Shown piece by piece: positions 33,173 to 41,171 of a stretch of DNA of 64,000 bases. Within the stretch, counting starts at the first letter, position 1, and the number at the start of each line of letters is the position of its first letter. The notes below the pieces were generated by a model. That model was not told the DNA's origin, searched no databases, and worked only from the letters and a program-made list of their open reading frames with translations. The DNA comes from Myxococcales bacterium. GTDB taxonomy: Bacteria > Myxococcota_A > Polyangia > Polyangiales > Polyangiaceae. The position numbers and the translations under genes are program-made. The stretch covers positions 806,001 through 870,000 of the forward strand of contig JADJCA010000002.1 of assembly GCA_016703425.1 (NCBI GenBank), read 5' to 3'.

Positions 33173-34093
33173 ATGGACCGCTTGGACGCGATGAACGTGT
33201 TCGTCACCGTCGCGGATCTTCGCAGCTTCGCCGCCGCCGCGCGTCGCCTCCGGCTCTCGCCCTCGCGCGCGACGCGGCTCGTCGCCTCGCTCGAAGACCT
33301 TGTCGGCGCGCGCCTCTTACAGCGCACCACGCGTTCGGTGACGCTCACCGACGCCGGCTCGCGCTACCTCGAGAGGGCGCGACGCATCCTCGCCGACGTC
33401 GCCGAGGCGCAAGACGCGGCGCAGGCCGAGCGCACCGCGCCGACCGGCCGCTTCGTCGTGGCGGCGCCAAACGTCTTCGGGCGGCTCCATGTAGCCGCAC
33501 TGCTGTGCGCGTTCCTCCAGAAGTACCCGGCCATCGTGGGAGAGCTGACGCTGTCGGATCGCAGCGTGAATCTGGTGGAAGACGGCGTCGACGCGGCCGT
33601 AAGGATTGGTGTCCTCGACGACTCGAGCCTCGTCGCAAGGACCGTCGGCGCAACGAGGCGCGTCATCGTGGGCGCTCCCAAATACCTCGCGAAGAAGAGG
33701 CTCCGCGCCGTGGGCGACGTTGCGCATCACGACGTCATCCAATTCACGGGGATCAACGCCTCGCCCGAGTGGCGCTTCTTTCATGAGAAGCGATTGAGCC
33801 GCGTCTCGTTCGCGCCGCGCTACGTGACCAACAGCGCGGACGCGGCCATCGGCCACGCAGAAAGCGGCGGAGGCCTCACCATGGTGCTCGCCTACCAAGT
33901 CACAGACGCCATTCGCGCGGGAAGGCTTCGCGTCGTCCTCCGCGAGTTCGAGCCTCCGCCGCTGCCCATCCACATTCTGTACCCAAGCACGAGGCTCCTC
34001 TCAGCCAAGGTGCGTGCGTTCATCGAGCTGGTGACCAAGACGTGCGACTGGTCCTTCGTCGAGCTGGAGGGCCCCCGCGGCACGCGCCAGTAG
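33173..34093 (+). CDS. LysR-family transcriptional regulator
   Basis: 306 aa. The winged HTH covers residues 1-65 ('MNVFVTVADLRSFAAAARRL', 'SPSRATRLVASLEDLVGARL'), followed by the effector domain ('DGVDAAVRIGVLDDSSLVAR'). The MDRLDAMNVF start is typical of the CrgA/DsdC-like LysR subgroup. It is divergent from the AhpD-YHS/PPOX pair, its likely targets. Confidence 0.9.
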   Translation: MDRLDAMNVFVTVADLRSFAAAARRLRLSPSRATRLVASLEDLVGARLLQRTTRSVTLTDAGSRYLERARRILADVAEAQDAAQAERTAPTGRFVVAAPNVFGRLHVAALLCAFLQKYPAIVGELTLSDRSVNLVEDGVDAAVRIGVLDDSSLVARTVGATRRVIVGAPKYLAKKRLRAVGDVAHHDVIQFTGINASPEWRFFHEKRLSRVSFAPRYVTNSADAAIGHAESGGGLTMVLAYQVTDAIRAGRLRVVLREFEPPPLPIHILYPSTRLLSAKVRAFIELVTKTCDWSFVELEGPRGTRQ

Positions 34094-34214
34094 TCGTGCA
34101 GTCGTTGTCGCAGGTGCCACCGCGTGCGCGTCTTTGTCGTCGTTGCCGTTCAGGACGAATCGCCGGTTCGTGTCCGATCCGAGTCGAGACTCTCGAGCAT
34201 CGGGCCCTCCGACG

Positions 34215-34847
34215 TCAGCCTGCGTCGCGCGGGAGCAGCAGCACCACGTCGGCGCCTAGCCACTCCATGAGCTCGTCGGCCATGTTCGGGTTTGCGCCGC
34301 GTCGGATCAAGGCCGCGCGCAGGTCGGCGGGCGGTGTGGACCGCGGCATGCTGCGCTCGTGGAGCGCGTCGGCGCCCCCCCTCTGCCACCGGCGCGGCAG
34401 ATAGGAGAAGGCTCTCTTGGCGCCCTGCGTCAGGTAGTCGGTCAGCGAGTCGAAGACGACGAGCTCCTCGACGCTCCACACGATCTTGGCGGGCCTTCCT
34501 GCGGGGAGCACGTACCAGGCCGCTTGGCCCGTTCCTTCGCCGTCGCCGTCCACGAGGAGCATGTCCTCTTCGGGGACGACCGCGCCATCGAGCTCCATGT
34601 AGGCGCCGTCGTCGAACGCTTGCAAGGAGAGGTACAAAAACCCCGCGAGATCGTGGTCCTTGTCTCGCAGACGGTAGGAGAGATTGAACGCTCCGGCCTT
34701 CGCCGCGAAGGCGCGCGCATCCTCCGGGTATCGCTGGCTAACCGACTCCACCGGCTCGATTGTCAGCGGCGTCGTGAACTCGAGATCGTTGCGGCTCGAG
34801 AAAAGCTCCGCCCACGCTTTCAGCCTGTCGAACAACGAGCTTTGCAT
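34215..34847 (-). CDS. Hypothetical protein
   Basis: 210 aa starting MQSSLFDRLKAWAELF. The middle holds strand-rich, acidic sequence ('VVPEEDMLLVDGDGEGTG', 'VLPAGRPAKIVWSVEELVVF') with a C-terminal helix ('ADLRAALIRRGANPNMADEL'). The layout recalls SMI1/KNR4-type small proteins but lacks clear signatures. No signal peptide or TM. Codon usage fits its neighbours. No function assignable. Confidence 0.6.
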   Translation of the reverse strand: MQSSLFDRLKAWAELFSSRNDLEFTTPLTIEPVESVSQRYPEDARAFAAKAGAFNLSYRLRDKDHDLAGFLYLSLQAFDDGAYMELDGAVVPEEDMLLVDGDGEGTGQAAWYVLPAGRPAKIVWSVEELVVFDSLTDYLTQGAKRAFSYLPRRWQRGGADALHERSMPRSTPPADLRAALIRRGANPNMADELMEWLGADVVLLLPRDAG

Positions 34848-34894
34848 GAAGGGGACCTACGCGGCAGACCACGACGATCTCCGTTGCGGCACGG

Positions 34895-35164
34895 TTAAGT
34901 CCCCAAGGATCTTCCGAACGCGCCGTCGGGCTCCTGCTCCGGCTCGCCGAGTTGGGCGCCCACTCCCACAGCTCAGCCCCTGCGCGTAGCCAAACTGAGA
35001 CTCTGTCACGAGGCGTTCGCCGCGCGCTCCTCCGACCTCGGTCTTCACCTGCTGATCGAAGCGAGCGAACGTAAACCCGGCGTCGAGGCGGCTCTGCTCT
35101 TGCCGGCATGGCAACGAGGAGCGAGGTCGCCGCCAGACCGAAGGCCCGCGCGAACGCGAGCCAT
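34895..35164 (-). pseudogene. Broken small outer-membrane-type gene
   Basis: Three pieces in different frames make one plausible exported protein: a signal peptide 'FARAFGLAATSLLVAMPARA', then 'SRLDAGFTFARFDQQVKTEV' with 'GGARGERLVTESQFGYAQG' (about 34965-35105), then 'VGVGAQLGEPEQEPDGAFGR' ending at a TAA at 34895. The middle resembles the strand patterns of small beta-barrel proteins. Moving between the pieces needs at least two one-base shifts. It follows the 35188 gene in the same direction, in a 340-bp space that otherwise holds nothing. Confidence 0.4.
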
Positions 35165-35187
35165 TCGTCCCTTCCTTCGCGGGGACG

Positions 35188-37032
35188 TCACTTCTTCGTC
35201 GTGCACGCTGGTCCGGCGCCGCTCTCCGCGCCCGGATAGGTGCATTCGACGATCCCTCCCGGTCCGCTGACCTCGAGCTTGATCGTGCGGTCGGCGTGCT
35301 GGGTCGTCGCGTCACACGGCGGGTGCGGGTGCGCCCAGGTCATCTTGACGTTCGCGTTCGCGTCGTTGATCGGCGCGCTCGGCCCCTGGGGAGCCCACGT
35401 CGCGCAGTCCGGGCCGCTCCAGGTCGTGACGACGGACTGCCCCGTCGGGTTCGTGATCTGCGCCGAGTAGTCGGTCGTGAAGAGCTGCTGCGTGAAGATC
35501 GCCTGGATGGGCGCGACCGAGAAGCCGAGCTGAACGCCGCCGCCGTCGGGCGGGGTCGGACAGGGCTCGACCTTGATCGTGAACTTGTCCTTGATCGTCA
35601 GGATCCCGAGGTCGCTCCGGCCCCAGAACGAGCTGCGAAGGGAGGCGTTCGAGGTCATGGTGAGGTCAATCGTGAACGTCTTTCCCGCGTCCTGGGGTTG
35701 CGCGAGGTAGTCGAGCTCCCACTTTCCGTGGCTCTTCACCTTGAAGGTGGCTCCGGGCGGCAACGTCGCGGGGTCGGCTTCGATCGTGTAGTCGTTGCAA
35801 ACGGGGCCGTCGCAACACGGCATTCCACTGCAATACCGGCCAGTGAACTCAAAGGCCGTCGTCCCCGCAGGATGCACGACCGTGCCGTAGAACGGCATCG
35901 TGAGACGATCGTTCGGGTTCATTGTGATCTCGCGCACGTACTCGGTGTTCCGGAACTGCTCGAGCGGCACTGACGCGATGAGCTCTTGCTTCTTGTCGAT
36001 GGCTCCCTTGCCCACGGCGTCGAGCAAGAACTCGGTGAATCCGACGCAGCTGAAGCTGGAGTAGAGCGTGAGCGGTCCGCCGACCTCGAGGTAGGGCCGC
36101 CCGATCAACGCGCGCGCTCCCGTCGCCATGGCCAAGCGTTGCTGCGCATCGAGCCCGCCGCTTGGGCGCTTCGCGCCAAGGTAGAAGTGGGCGTCGCCGG
36201 TCTTGGTCCCCTGCTTCTTCACGGTGATCATCGTGTTGGTTTCGGGGTCGAGCTCCTGCGTCTCGACGTCCTCGAGGAAGTGCTTTCGCACGGCGGGCGC
36301 CGTCGCTTCCACGACTTCGTCGACGAAGCCAGGGCTGCAGGCAGCGCCGCGGCCGCCCGTGAAGAGCCCCACATGCCCGGGCTGCCAGTTCGGTCCGCCA
36401 CCGATCGTGGTGAGGACGAAGAGCAGATCCCCTGGCAGCAGGTACTTCGCCGGGATGTCGGTCACGAGGTACATCGGGCTGTCGACGGCGATCGCGAGCA
36501 GGTAGAAAGTGAAGTGCGGGACCGCATACGCGAGCTCCCCGGACCTCACCGGCGGCTCCTCGGCGAGCTTGGCGAGCTGGAGCTTCGAGATCTCGCTGTT
36601 GTCGGTCTTTGCCTCGTGCAGCGTGCTGTGCACCTGCATCGTCACCTGCGCCGCCTCGAGGCGCTCCTGAGGAACCTTGGTGCGGAGCTTGGCGGGCACC
36701 GTGAAGCGGAGCCCTTCCGGCTCCAGGTAGTAGTAGCGAAGCTGCGTTCCGTCGGTCTTCTCGTAGCGCACGAGCGTGGCCTTGATGGCCGTGCTCGCGC
36801 CGAGGGCACCGGGAGGGATCTCGAGCGTCGTTCCGTCCTGGAGCTCCAGCGTTCCGCCCTCACTCCCCACGGACTTCTCCACGGGAGGAAAAGCGATCCG
36901 CGCCCCGGTCGGCGTTGGCGCGACCTGCGGGGCCGGCGTGTCGTCACCTCCACACGCGATGACCAGCAAGAGTGCGGCAAAGAGCGCCAAGGCCCGACGG
37001 ACGTACGACCGCTTCAAGTTCCCCACCACCAT
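35188..37032 (-). CDS. Lipoprotein with N-terminal ZU5-like and papain-like (NlpC/YiiX) domains
   Basis: 614 aa from ATG 37032. Signal peptide with lipobox 'LLLVIACGG'. Residues about 50-150 contain a ZU5-like strand domain ('GGTLELQDGTTLEIPPGALG'). Residues about 220-360 look like an NlpC/P60 or YiiX-type papain-fold domain: 'LLPGDLLFVLTTIGGG', 'GHVGLFTGGRG' and 'FSCVGFTEFLLDAVG' (candidate catalytic Cys). The C-terminal 200 residues are strand-rich with Cys pairs ('CSGMPCCDGPVC'). Probably a cell-surface amidase or peptidase; the substrate may be peptidoglycan or a lipid amide. Monocistronic. Confidence 0.75.
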   Translation of the reverse strand: MVVGNLKRSYVRRALALFAALLLVIACGGDDTPAPQVAPTPTGARIAFPPVEKSVGSEGGTLELQDGTTLEIPPGALGASTAIKATLVRYEKTDGTQLRYYYLEPEGLRFTVPAKLRTKVPQERLEAAQVTMQVHSTLHEAKTDNSEISKLQLAKLAEEPPVRSGELAYAVPHFTFYLLAIAVDSPMYLVTDIPAKYLLPGDLLFVLTTIGGGPNWQPGHVGLFTGGRGAACSPGFVDEVVEATAPAVRKHFLEDVETQELDPETNTMITVKKQGTKTGDAHFYLGAKRPSGGLDAQQRLAMATGARALIGRPYLEVGGPLTLYSSFSCVGFTEFLLDAVGKGAIDKKQELIASVPLEQFRNTEYVREITMNPNDRLTMPFYGTVVHPAGTTAFEFTGRYCSGMPCCDGPVCNDYTIEADPATLPPGATFKVKSHGKWELDYLAQPQDAGKTFTIDLTMTSNASLRSSFWGRSDLGILTIKDKFTIKVEPCPTPPDGGGVQLGFSVAPIQAIFTQQLFTTDYSAQITNPTGQSVVTTWSGPDCATWAPQGPSAPINDANANVKMTWAHPHPPCDATTQHADRTIKLEVSGPGGIVECTYPGAESGAGPACTTKK

Positions 37033-37091
37033 GCGGCAGAGACTAGCCGCGATTCTGGCGCCACGACACTCAGCGGGCGCGGTGCTTCGCT

Positions 37092-37532
37092 TCACGCTCG
37101 CTCGAGCAAGACCTTCAGTCGCGCCAAGTCCTTTCGATTCGCTCGACGCATCGCGGACGCCATGAACGGGGCGGCGAGCCGCGAAAACCCGCTCGGCTCG
37201 CCGCGGTTTCGCAGCGTCATGCGCGTGCGTCCCTCACCGATCGGCTCCCAGGTGTAGGTAGTCTCCATGGGGAACGGCCCATCCGCCGTTCGCATCATCA
37301 GACGCCGGCCGGGAACGAAGTCGATGATCTCGTAGGTGTAGGCGAGGCGCCGGCCCAGGAAATGGGCGACGAACGCGATGCGCGAGCCGACAGCGAGCGG
37401 CGGTGAGCTCTTCCACTCCACCGCCTTGATGTTCACGTACCACTGGGGCGCGTTGGACGGGTCGCCGGCATACGAGGCAACAAGGTCGAGCGGGCGCTCG
37501 ACCTCAACCTCGGTGAGAACATCAACCGCCAT
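37092..37532 (-). CDS. SRPBCC-family (START-like) protein
   Basis: 146 aa. Begins 'VLTEVEVERPLDLVASYAGD', the first strand-helix of the polyketide-cyclase/START-like helix-grip fold, and continues through 'YEIIDFVPGRRLMMRTADGP' to the long C-terminal helix 'RLAAPFMASAMRRANRKDL'. Such proteins bind hydrophobic ligands in a central cavity. It lies 24 bp downstream of the ArsR-AHSA1 fusion and is probably in the same transcript. Confidence 0.8.
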   Translation of the reverse strand: MAVDVLTEVEVERPLDLVASYAGDPSNAPQWYVNIKAVEWKSSPPLAVGSRIAFVAHFLGRRLAYTYEIIDFVPGRRLMMRTADGPFPMETTYTWEPIGEGRTRMTLRNRGEPSGFSRLAAPFMASAMRRANRKDLARLKVLLERA

Positions 37533-37556
37533 GCTCGTCGTCTCCTCTTCGCCGAG

Positions 37557-38333
37557 TCAGGCGGCGCTGGGCGGAATGACGAGCGGCTTGCCGGTTTCCA
37601 AGAGCGTCTTGAGCCCCGACAAGATCGGGTTCCAGCCGGTGCCCACGCTCTTGTAGGTGCTGGTCTCGCCGTCGAAGTCGTCGTGGGTGAGCGTGAGCTT
37701 GCAGACCTCGCCGCGCGGCTCGATCTCCCACGTGACGCGTGAGGCGCGATCGTCTCTCGACGCCGGGTTGTGCGCCTGAATGAACGTCGTGACGAGGCGC
37801 TTGTGCGGGACGACTTCGAGGACCTCGCCGTCGATGACGGTCTCACCCTTGCCGTTCACGTATTGAATCGGCGAACGCTTCTCAAACGAGCTCTTCACGC
37901 TGGTCCCGTAGAAGTACTTTGCCGTCAGGTCGGAGTTCGTGATCGCCTCCCACAACTTCTCGGGCGTCGTGCGGATGTAGATTTCGTAGACGTGCTTCGG
38001 GCTGTTGGGCTTGGTCATGTCGTCGCTTCCTTCCAGTTGGTTCTTGAGGCTCGCTAGCGCGCGGGTAAACGGCTGGGCGTACTTGCTCGTCCAGCGGTCG
38101 AAGATCCGCTGGATGGGAACGGGGTTCAAAAAGTGCAGCTTCTCGCGCCCCGCCTTGCGAGTGGTCACGAGTGAGGCGTCTTCGAGGACGCGGAGGTGCT
38201 TCATCACACCGAACCGCGTCATCTCCGGCAGATGCTCTTGAAGCTCGCCGAGCGTCTGCCCGTCGCGCTTGAACAGCTTGTCTAGAAGGCGTCGACGGCT
38301 CGCGTCCGCGAGCGCCTTGAAGACCTCGTCCAT
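37557..38333 (-). CDS. ArsR-family regulator fused to AHSA1/SRPBCC domain
   Basis: 258 aa. Residues 1-90 are a winged HTH of the ArsR family without metal-binding Cys ('FKALADASRRRLLDKLFKRD', 'FGVMKHLRVLEDASLV'). Residues 105-258 are an AHSA1-type SRPBCC domain ('VYEIYIRTTPEKLWEAITN', 'WEIEPRGEVCKLTLTHDDF'). Separate ArsR and AHSA1 genes are often neighbours; here they are one ORF. The ATG at 38333 is just downstream of a GTGACC-AAAA-GGTCAC palindrome, its likely autoregulatory operator. The ligand pocket of the C-terminal domain may tune DNA binding. Confidence 0.87.
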   Translation of the reverse strand: MDEVFKALADASRRRLLDKLFKRDGQTLGELQEHLPEMTRFGVMKHLRVLEDASLVTTRKAGREKLHFLNPVPIQRIFDRWTSKYAQPFTRALASLKNQLEGSDDMTKPNSPKHVYEIYIRTTPEKLWEAITNSDLTAKYFYGTSVKSSFEKRSPIQYVNGKGETVIDGEVLEVVPHKRLVTTFIQAHNPASRDDRASRVTWEIEPRGEVCKLTLTHDDFDGETSTYKSVGTGWNPILSGLKTLLETGKPLVIPPSAA

Positions 38334-38346
38334 GCCCGCCTTATAT

Positions 38347-38362
38347 GTGACCAAAAGGTCAC
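38347..38362. promoter_or_regulatory. Operator-like palindrome upstream of ArsR-AHSA1
   Basis: GTGACCAAAAGGTCAC is a perfect 6-4-6 inverted repeat with its near edge 14 bp before the start codon. The ACCA-spacer-TGGT core resembles sites of SdpR-like ArsR regulators (recalled from family knowledge, not checked). Confidence 0.55.
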
Positions 38363-38365
38363 CTG

Positions 38366-38782
38366 TCAAGCATCGAGACGGCACGGGATGTACGCCCCGC
38401 ACGGCAGCAGCGGCGTCCCGGCTTCGTAGCGCTCGATCCAGGCGAGCACCTCGGGATCGCGGAGCGGCATCGCCAAGAGCTCCGCCTTCGTCTTCCACGC
38501 CGCGCTCAGCGTGTGGCGATCGGGCCTGCGCTTCGGCGGCGTGTTGATCGCGAGGTAGCCCACGAACACGAAGCGCATCCGGCTCACCTCGTGCTGGAAG
38601 GCGAGAACGCCGCGGAGCCCGATCATGACGCCGGCCTCCTCCGCCGTCTCTCGCACGCACGCGGCGAGGAGGTTCTCGCCGGGCTCAACGCGCCCGGCGG
38701 GCAGGTACCAGGTACCGTCTTTCTCCTCGACGACGAGATAGCGACCATCCTGCGGCACCACCACGAGTACGACGTGTCTCAT
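38366..38782 (-). CDS. Nudix hydrolase
   Basis: 138 aa. Nudix box GX5EX7REUXEEXGU is intact: 'GRVEPGENLLAACVRETAEEAGVMI' spans it with the REXXEE core at 'RETAEEAG'. Such small Nudix enzymes hydrolyse nucleoside diphosphates linked to another moiety (8-oxo-dGTP, NDP-sugars, ADP-ribose). The substrate is undetermined. A start at 38782 (MRHVVLVVVPQDGR) fits the first strand. It is divergent from the LysR gene at 38854 and lies immediately upstream of the ArsR-AHSA1 operator. Confidence 0.9.
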   Translation of the reverse strand: MRHVVLVVVPQDGRYLVVEEKDGTWYLPAGRVEPGENLLAACVRETAEEAGVMIGLRGVLAFQHEVSRMRFVFVGYLAINTPPKRRPDRHTLSAAWKTKAELLAMPLRDPEVLAWIERYEAGTPLLPCGAYIPCRLDA

Positions 38783-38853
38783 GCCGTCATGGTGCCTCGC
38801 CGATTGGAGCAATCCACGCATCCTTTGCCTATAAATGATGCACGATACGCACC

Positions 38854-39753
38854 ATGCTCTATCCGGGTGATCTGCTGCTCCACCTCGAGTCGTTTGCGAC
38901 CCTCCTCGCGGAGGTCCGTCGCGGCCGACCAGGCGCGTTCGAGGCAAGCGCGCGCATCCTCGGGGTCGATCGCAGCGTCCTTCGCCGCCGCATGCGGACA
39001 CTCGACGAGTGGATCGGCGCCCCGCTGCTCCTTGGCCGCGGGTCGGGCCTCCGCCCGAGCGCCGTCGGGGTTCGCCTCGCCGAGCGCTCCGACCGCCTCG
39101 TCAGTGGCGCAAAGCAGCTCCACGCCGAGGTCGTCGCCGTTCGCGAACGCATCGTCATCGGCTGCACGGGCACGATCACGACGGAACTCCTCCCGCGCGT
39201 CCTCGTCGAGCTCGAGCGCCGCCCGCGCCCCGTCCAGCTCGTCATCCGCCGCGCCGGCGGCGCGCTCTGCGAGTCCCTCGTCCGCGGCCGCGACGTCGAT
39301 CTCGGCGTCGTCCGGGCGAACGAGCCGCCCGCATCGCTCGCGCACACCCACCTCACCGACGATCGCCTCTGGTTCGTCGTCCCGAAGGCGCACGCCCTCG
39401 CGAAGGCACCGCGCCTCACCCTCGCGCAAACGGCGAGCATCCCGCTCGTCCTCTACGGCGAGGGCTCCCGTACGCGCGCGCGTGTGATGGATCGTCTCGC
39501 GCCGCACGGCGCTTCGATCCGCGTCGAGGTCGAGGGCCGCGCCGCCGCGCTCGAGTACGTACGCGCGGGCATCGGCGCCACGTTCCTCTCGCTCCTTCCG
39601 GGCCACAAGCCAGACGCGCGCGGCGTCCACGCCACCGACGTCACAAGCCTCTTCGGCCGCTCCCGCTTCTGGATCATCGGACGGAAAGATCGGTGGACCG
39701 ATCCGACCGTCCGCGCCGTCGTCGCTCAGCTCACGTCACGACGAGATCGTTGA
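38854..39753 (+). CDS. LysR-family transcriptional regulator
   Basis: 299 aa. The winged HTH is at residues about 8-68 ('SFATLLAEVRRGRPGAFEAS', 'LGVDRSVLRRRMRTLDEWIG'), with an unusual spacing for LysR N-termini. The effector domain includes 'IGCTGTITTELLPRVLVELE' and 'GRDVDLGVVRANEPPASL'. The 71-bp divergent gap to the Nudix gene contains the only AT-rich stretch nearby ('CCTATAAATGATGCACG'), so shared promoter control of the Nudix gene is plausible. Confidence 0.85.
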   Translation: MLYPGDLLLHLESFATLLAEVRRGRPGAFEASARILGVDRSVLRRRMRTLDEWIGAPLLLGRGSGLRPSAVGVRLAERSDRLVSGAKQLHAEVVAVRERIVIGCTGTITTELLPRVLVELERRPRPVQLVIRRAGGALCESLVRGRDVDLGVVRANEPPASLAHTHLTDDRLWFVVPKAHALAKAPRLTLAQTASIPLVLYGEGSRTRARVMDRLAPHGASIRVEVEGRAAALEYVRAGIGATFLSLLPGHKPDARGVHATDVTSLFGRSRFWIIGRKDRWTDPTVRAVVAQLTSRRDR

Positions 39754-39759
39754 ACCAGG

Positions 39760-40497
39760 CTACTTTCCCGGCTTCTTCGCGGGGGCTTTCTTCGCGGGCG
39801 CCTTCTTCTTCGGCGCCGTCTTGGCGGGCGCTTTCTTCGCAGCCTTCGCCGGCGCTTTCTTCGCGGGCGCCTTCGCCGCCTTCTTGGCGACCTTCGCCTT
39901 CGGCGCGGCCTTCTTGGCGGCCTTGACGACGGGCTTCGCGGCCGCCTTCTTCGCGGGCTTCGCCGCGGGTGCGGGCGCCTTCTTGGGCGCAGCCTTCGTT
40001 GGGCCGGCGGCCTTGGTGGGCGCCGCCGTCTTCGCCGGAGCGGCAACCTTCGCGGGACGCGCCGGCGCGTGGACGCCGTTTTCGCGGTGACGCGGCACCG
40101 AGTCGCGCTGCGGCTTGCGATCCGCGAGGACCGTCCGGACCTTGCGATCGAGCTCCGCGAAGTCGAAGGGCTTGTCGATGTACTCGTCGGCGCCGTAGAG
40201 CGGGCTCGTGAGCTCGTTCAAGCGCTCACCGATGCCGGTGAGCATGATGACGCCGGTGTGCGCCAAGGAGACCTCTTCGCGGATCTTCTTGCAGACTTCC
40301 CAGCCGCTCATCTCCGGCATGCGGACGTCGAGGACGACGAGATCCGGGAGCTTCTCGCGGGCGAGCTTCCAGGCCTGTTCGCCGTCGGCGGCCTCGACCA
40401 CGTCGAGACGCGGATCGAAGGAGCGCAGGTGACCCGCGACGATGTCGCGCATCTGGGGTTCGTCGTCGGCGACAAGCACGAGGGGAACGGAAGCCAT
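39760..40497 (-). CDS. Response regulator (REC) with histone-H1-like basic tail
   Basis: 245 aa. Residues 1-122 form a receiver: acidic pocket 'LVADDEPQMRD', phospho-acceptor Asp in 'LVVLDVRMPEMSGW', Thr in 'VIMLTGIG' and Lys in 'IDKPFDF'. From about residue 135 the sequence is a long Ala/Lys/Pro tail with 'AKKA', 'APAKKAP' and 'KKAPAKTAPKK' repeats. No HTH or other output domain exists, so the tail may bind DNA or polyphosphate directly when released by phosphorylation (inference). No kinase is adjacent. Alternative starts at 40509 and 40518 add 4-7 residues. Confidence 0.85.
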   Translation of the reverse strand: MASVPLVLVADDEPQMRDIVAGHLRSFDPRLDVVEAADGEQAWKLAREKLPDLVVLDVRMPEMSGWEVCKKIREEVSLAHTGVIMLTGIGERLNELTSPLYGADEYIDKPFDFAELDRKVRTVLADRKPQRDSVPRHRENGVHAPARPAKVAAPAKTAAPTKAAGPTKAAPKKAPAPAAKPAKKAAAKPVVKAAKKAAPKAKVAKKAAKAPAKKAPAKAAKKAPAKTAPKKKAPAKKAPAKKPGK

Positions 40498-40585
40498 GGT
40501 GACGGGCATTGTCCGCACCAGAGGGCGGATGCGTCAAGGCTTATGGCGCGCTTTGTCTGCGCGCCTCGTGGGCGAGTCGGGTTCG

Positions 40586-41011
40586 CTACTCGTCTCGGAA
40601 CTTCGTATCGACGCGCGCCGCCGACTCGACGAGCTCGCGGTTCGAGTGCACGTACTTGACGAGCGTGGGCATGTTGCCCTTCGTCACCTTGAGCTTGCCC
40701 TGCATCATGGCCTTGATGGGGTCGAGCTCGCGACGGATGACCTGCTTCCACTTGGCGTAGTCGGCCTCGATGACGAAGGGCGCGTCTTGCGCATCTTTTG
40801 CGGGGAGGAGCTTCGTCATCCGGCAATCGCCCTGGTGGACGTCGAGCCACATGGCGAGGTCTTCTTCGATGCCCAAGGCGGCGTCGGCCTTGACGACCAT
40901 GACCACGACGCCATGGGTCCAGTCCTTCGAGACGGCCTTGTAGTTCGCGTTGGCGTTGATGGCGTCTTTGTACGCGGCGACCCACTCGGGCGAGGGAAAG
41001 GGAATCGGCAT
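40586..41011 (-). CDS. SCP2-like sterol-transfer-family protein
   Basis: 141 aa. Pattern of the SCP2 fold: 'WVAAYKDAINANANYKAVSK', 'HGVVVMVVKADAALGIEED', 'FVIEADYAKWKQVIRRELD' and 'IKAMMQGKLKVTKGNMPTLV'; the last block is the signature 'G.l.v.Gd...l'. These proteins bind lipids or acyl chains. It is separated from the response regulator by 88 bp and divergent from the GAF-EI gene. The start at 41011 is preferred over 41041 because the fold begins there. Confidence 0.78.
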   Translation of the reverse strand: MPIPFPSPEWVAAYKDAINANANYKAVSKDWTHGVVVMVVKADAALGIEEDLAMWLDVHQGDCRMTKLLPAKDAQDAPFVIEADYAKWKQVIRRELDPIKAMMQGKLKVTKGNMPTLVKYVHSNRELVESAARVDTKFRDE

Positions 41012-41171
41012 GGGGTTCCTCTCGGAGGCGGAACGCACCATACCTCAACCGGCGGCGCGGATGAACGGTTGCGCGCTCTCCAAGCTCGGAGCGACGGGGT
41101 GCCCCGGGCCAACACGGGGGCCACGTAGGCGCACACGGATTGGCCGAGAGCGAGGTAGACTTGGAGCCTCG

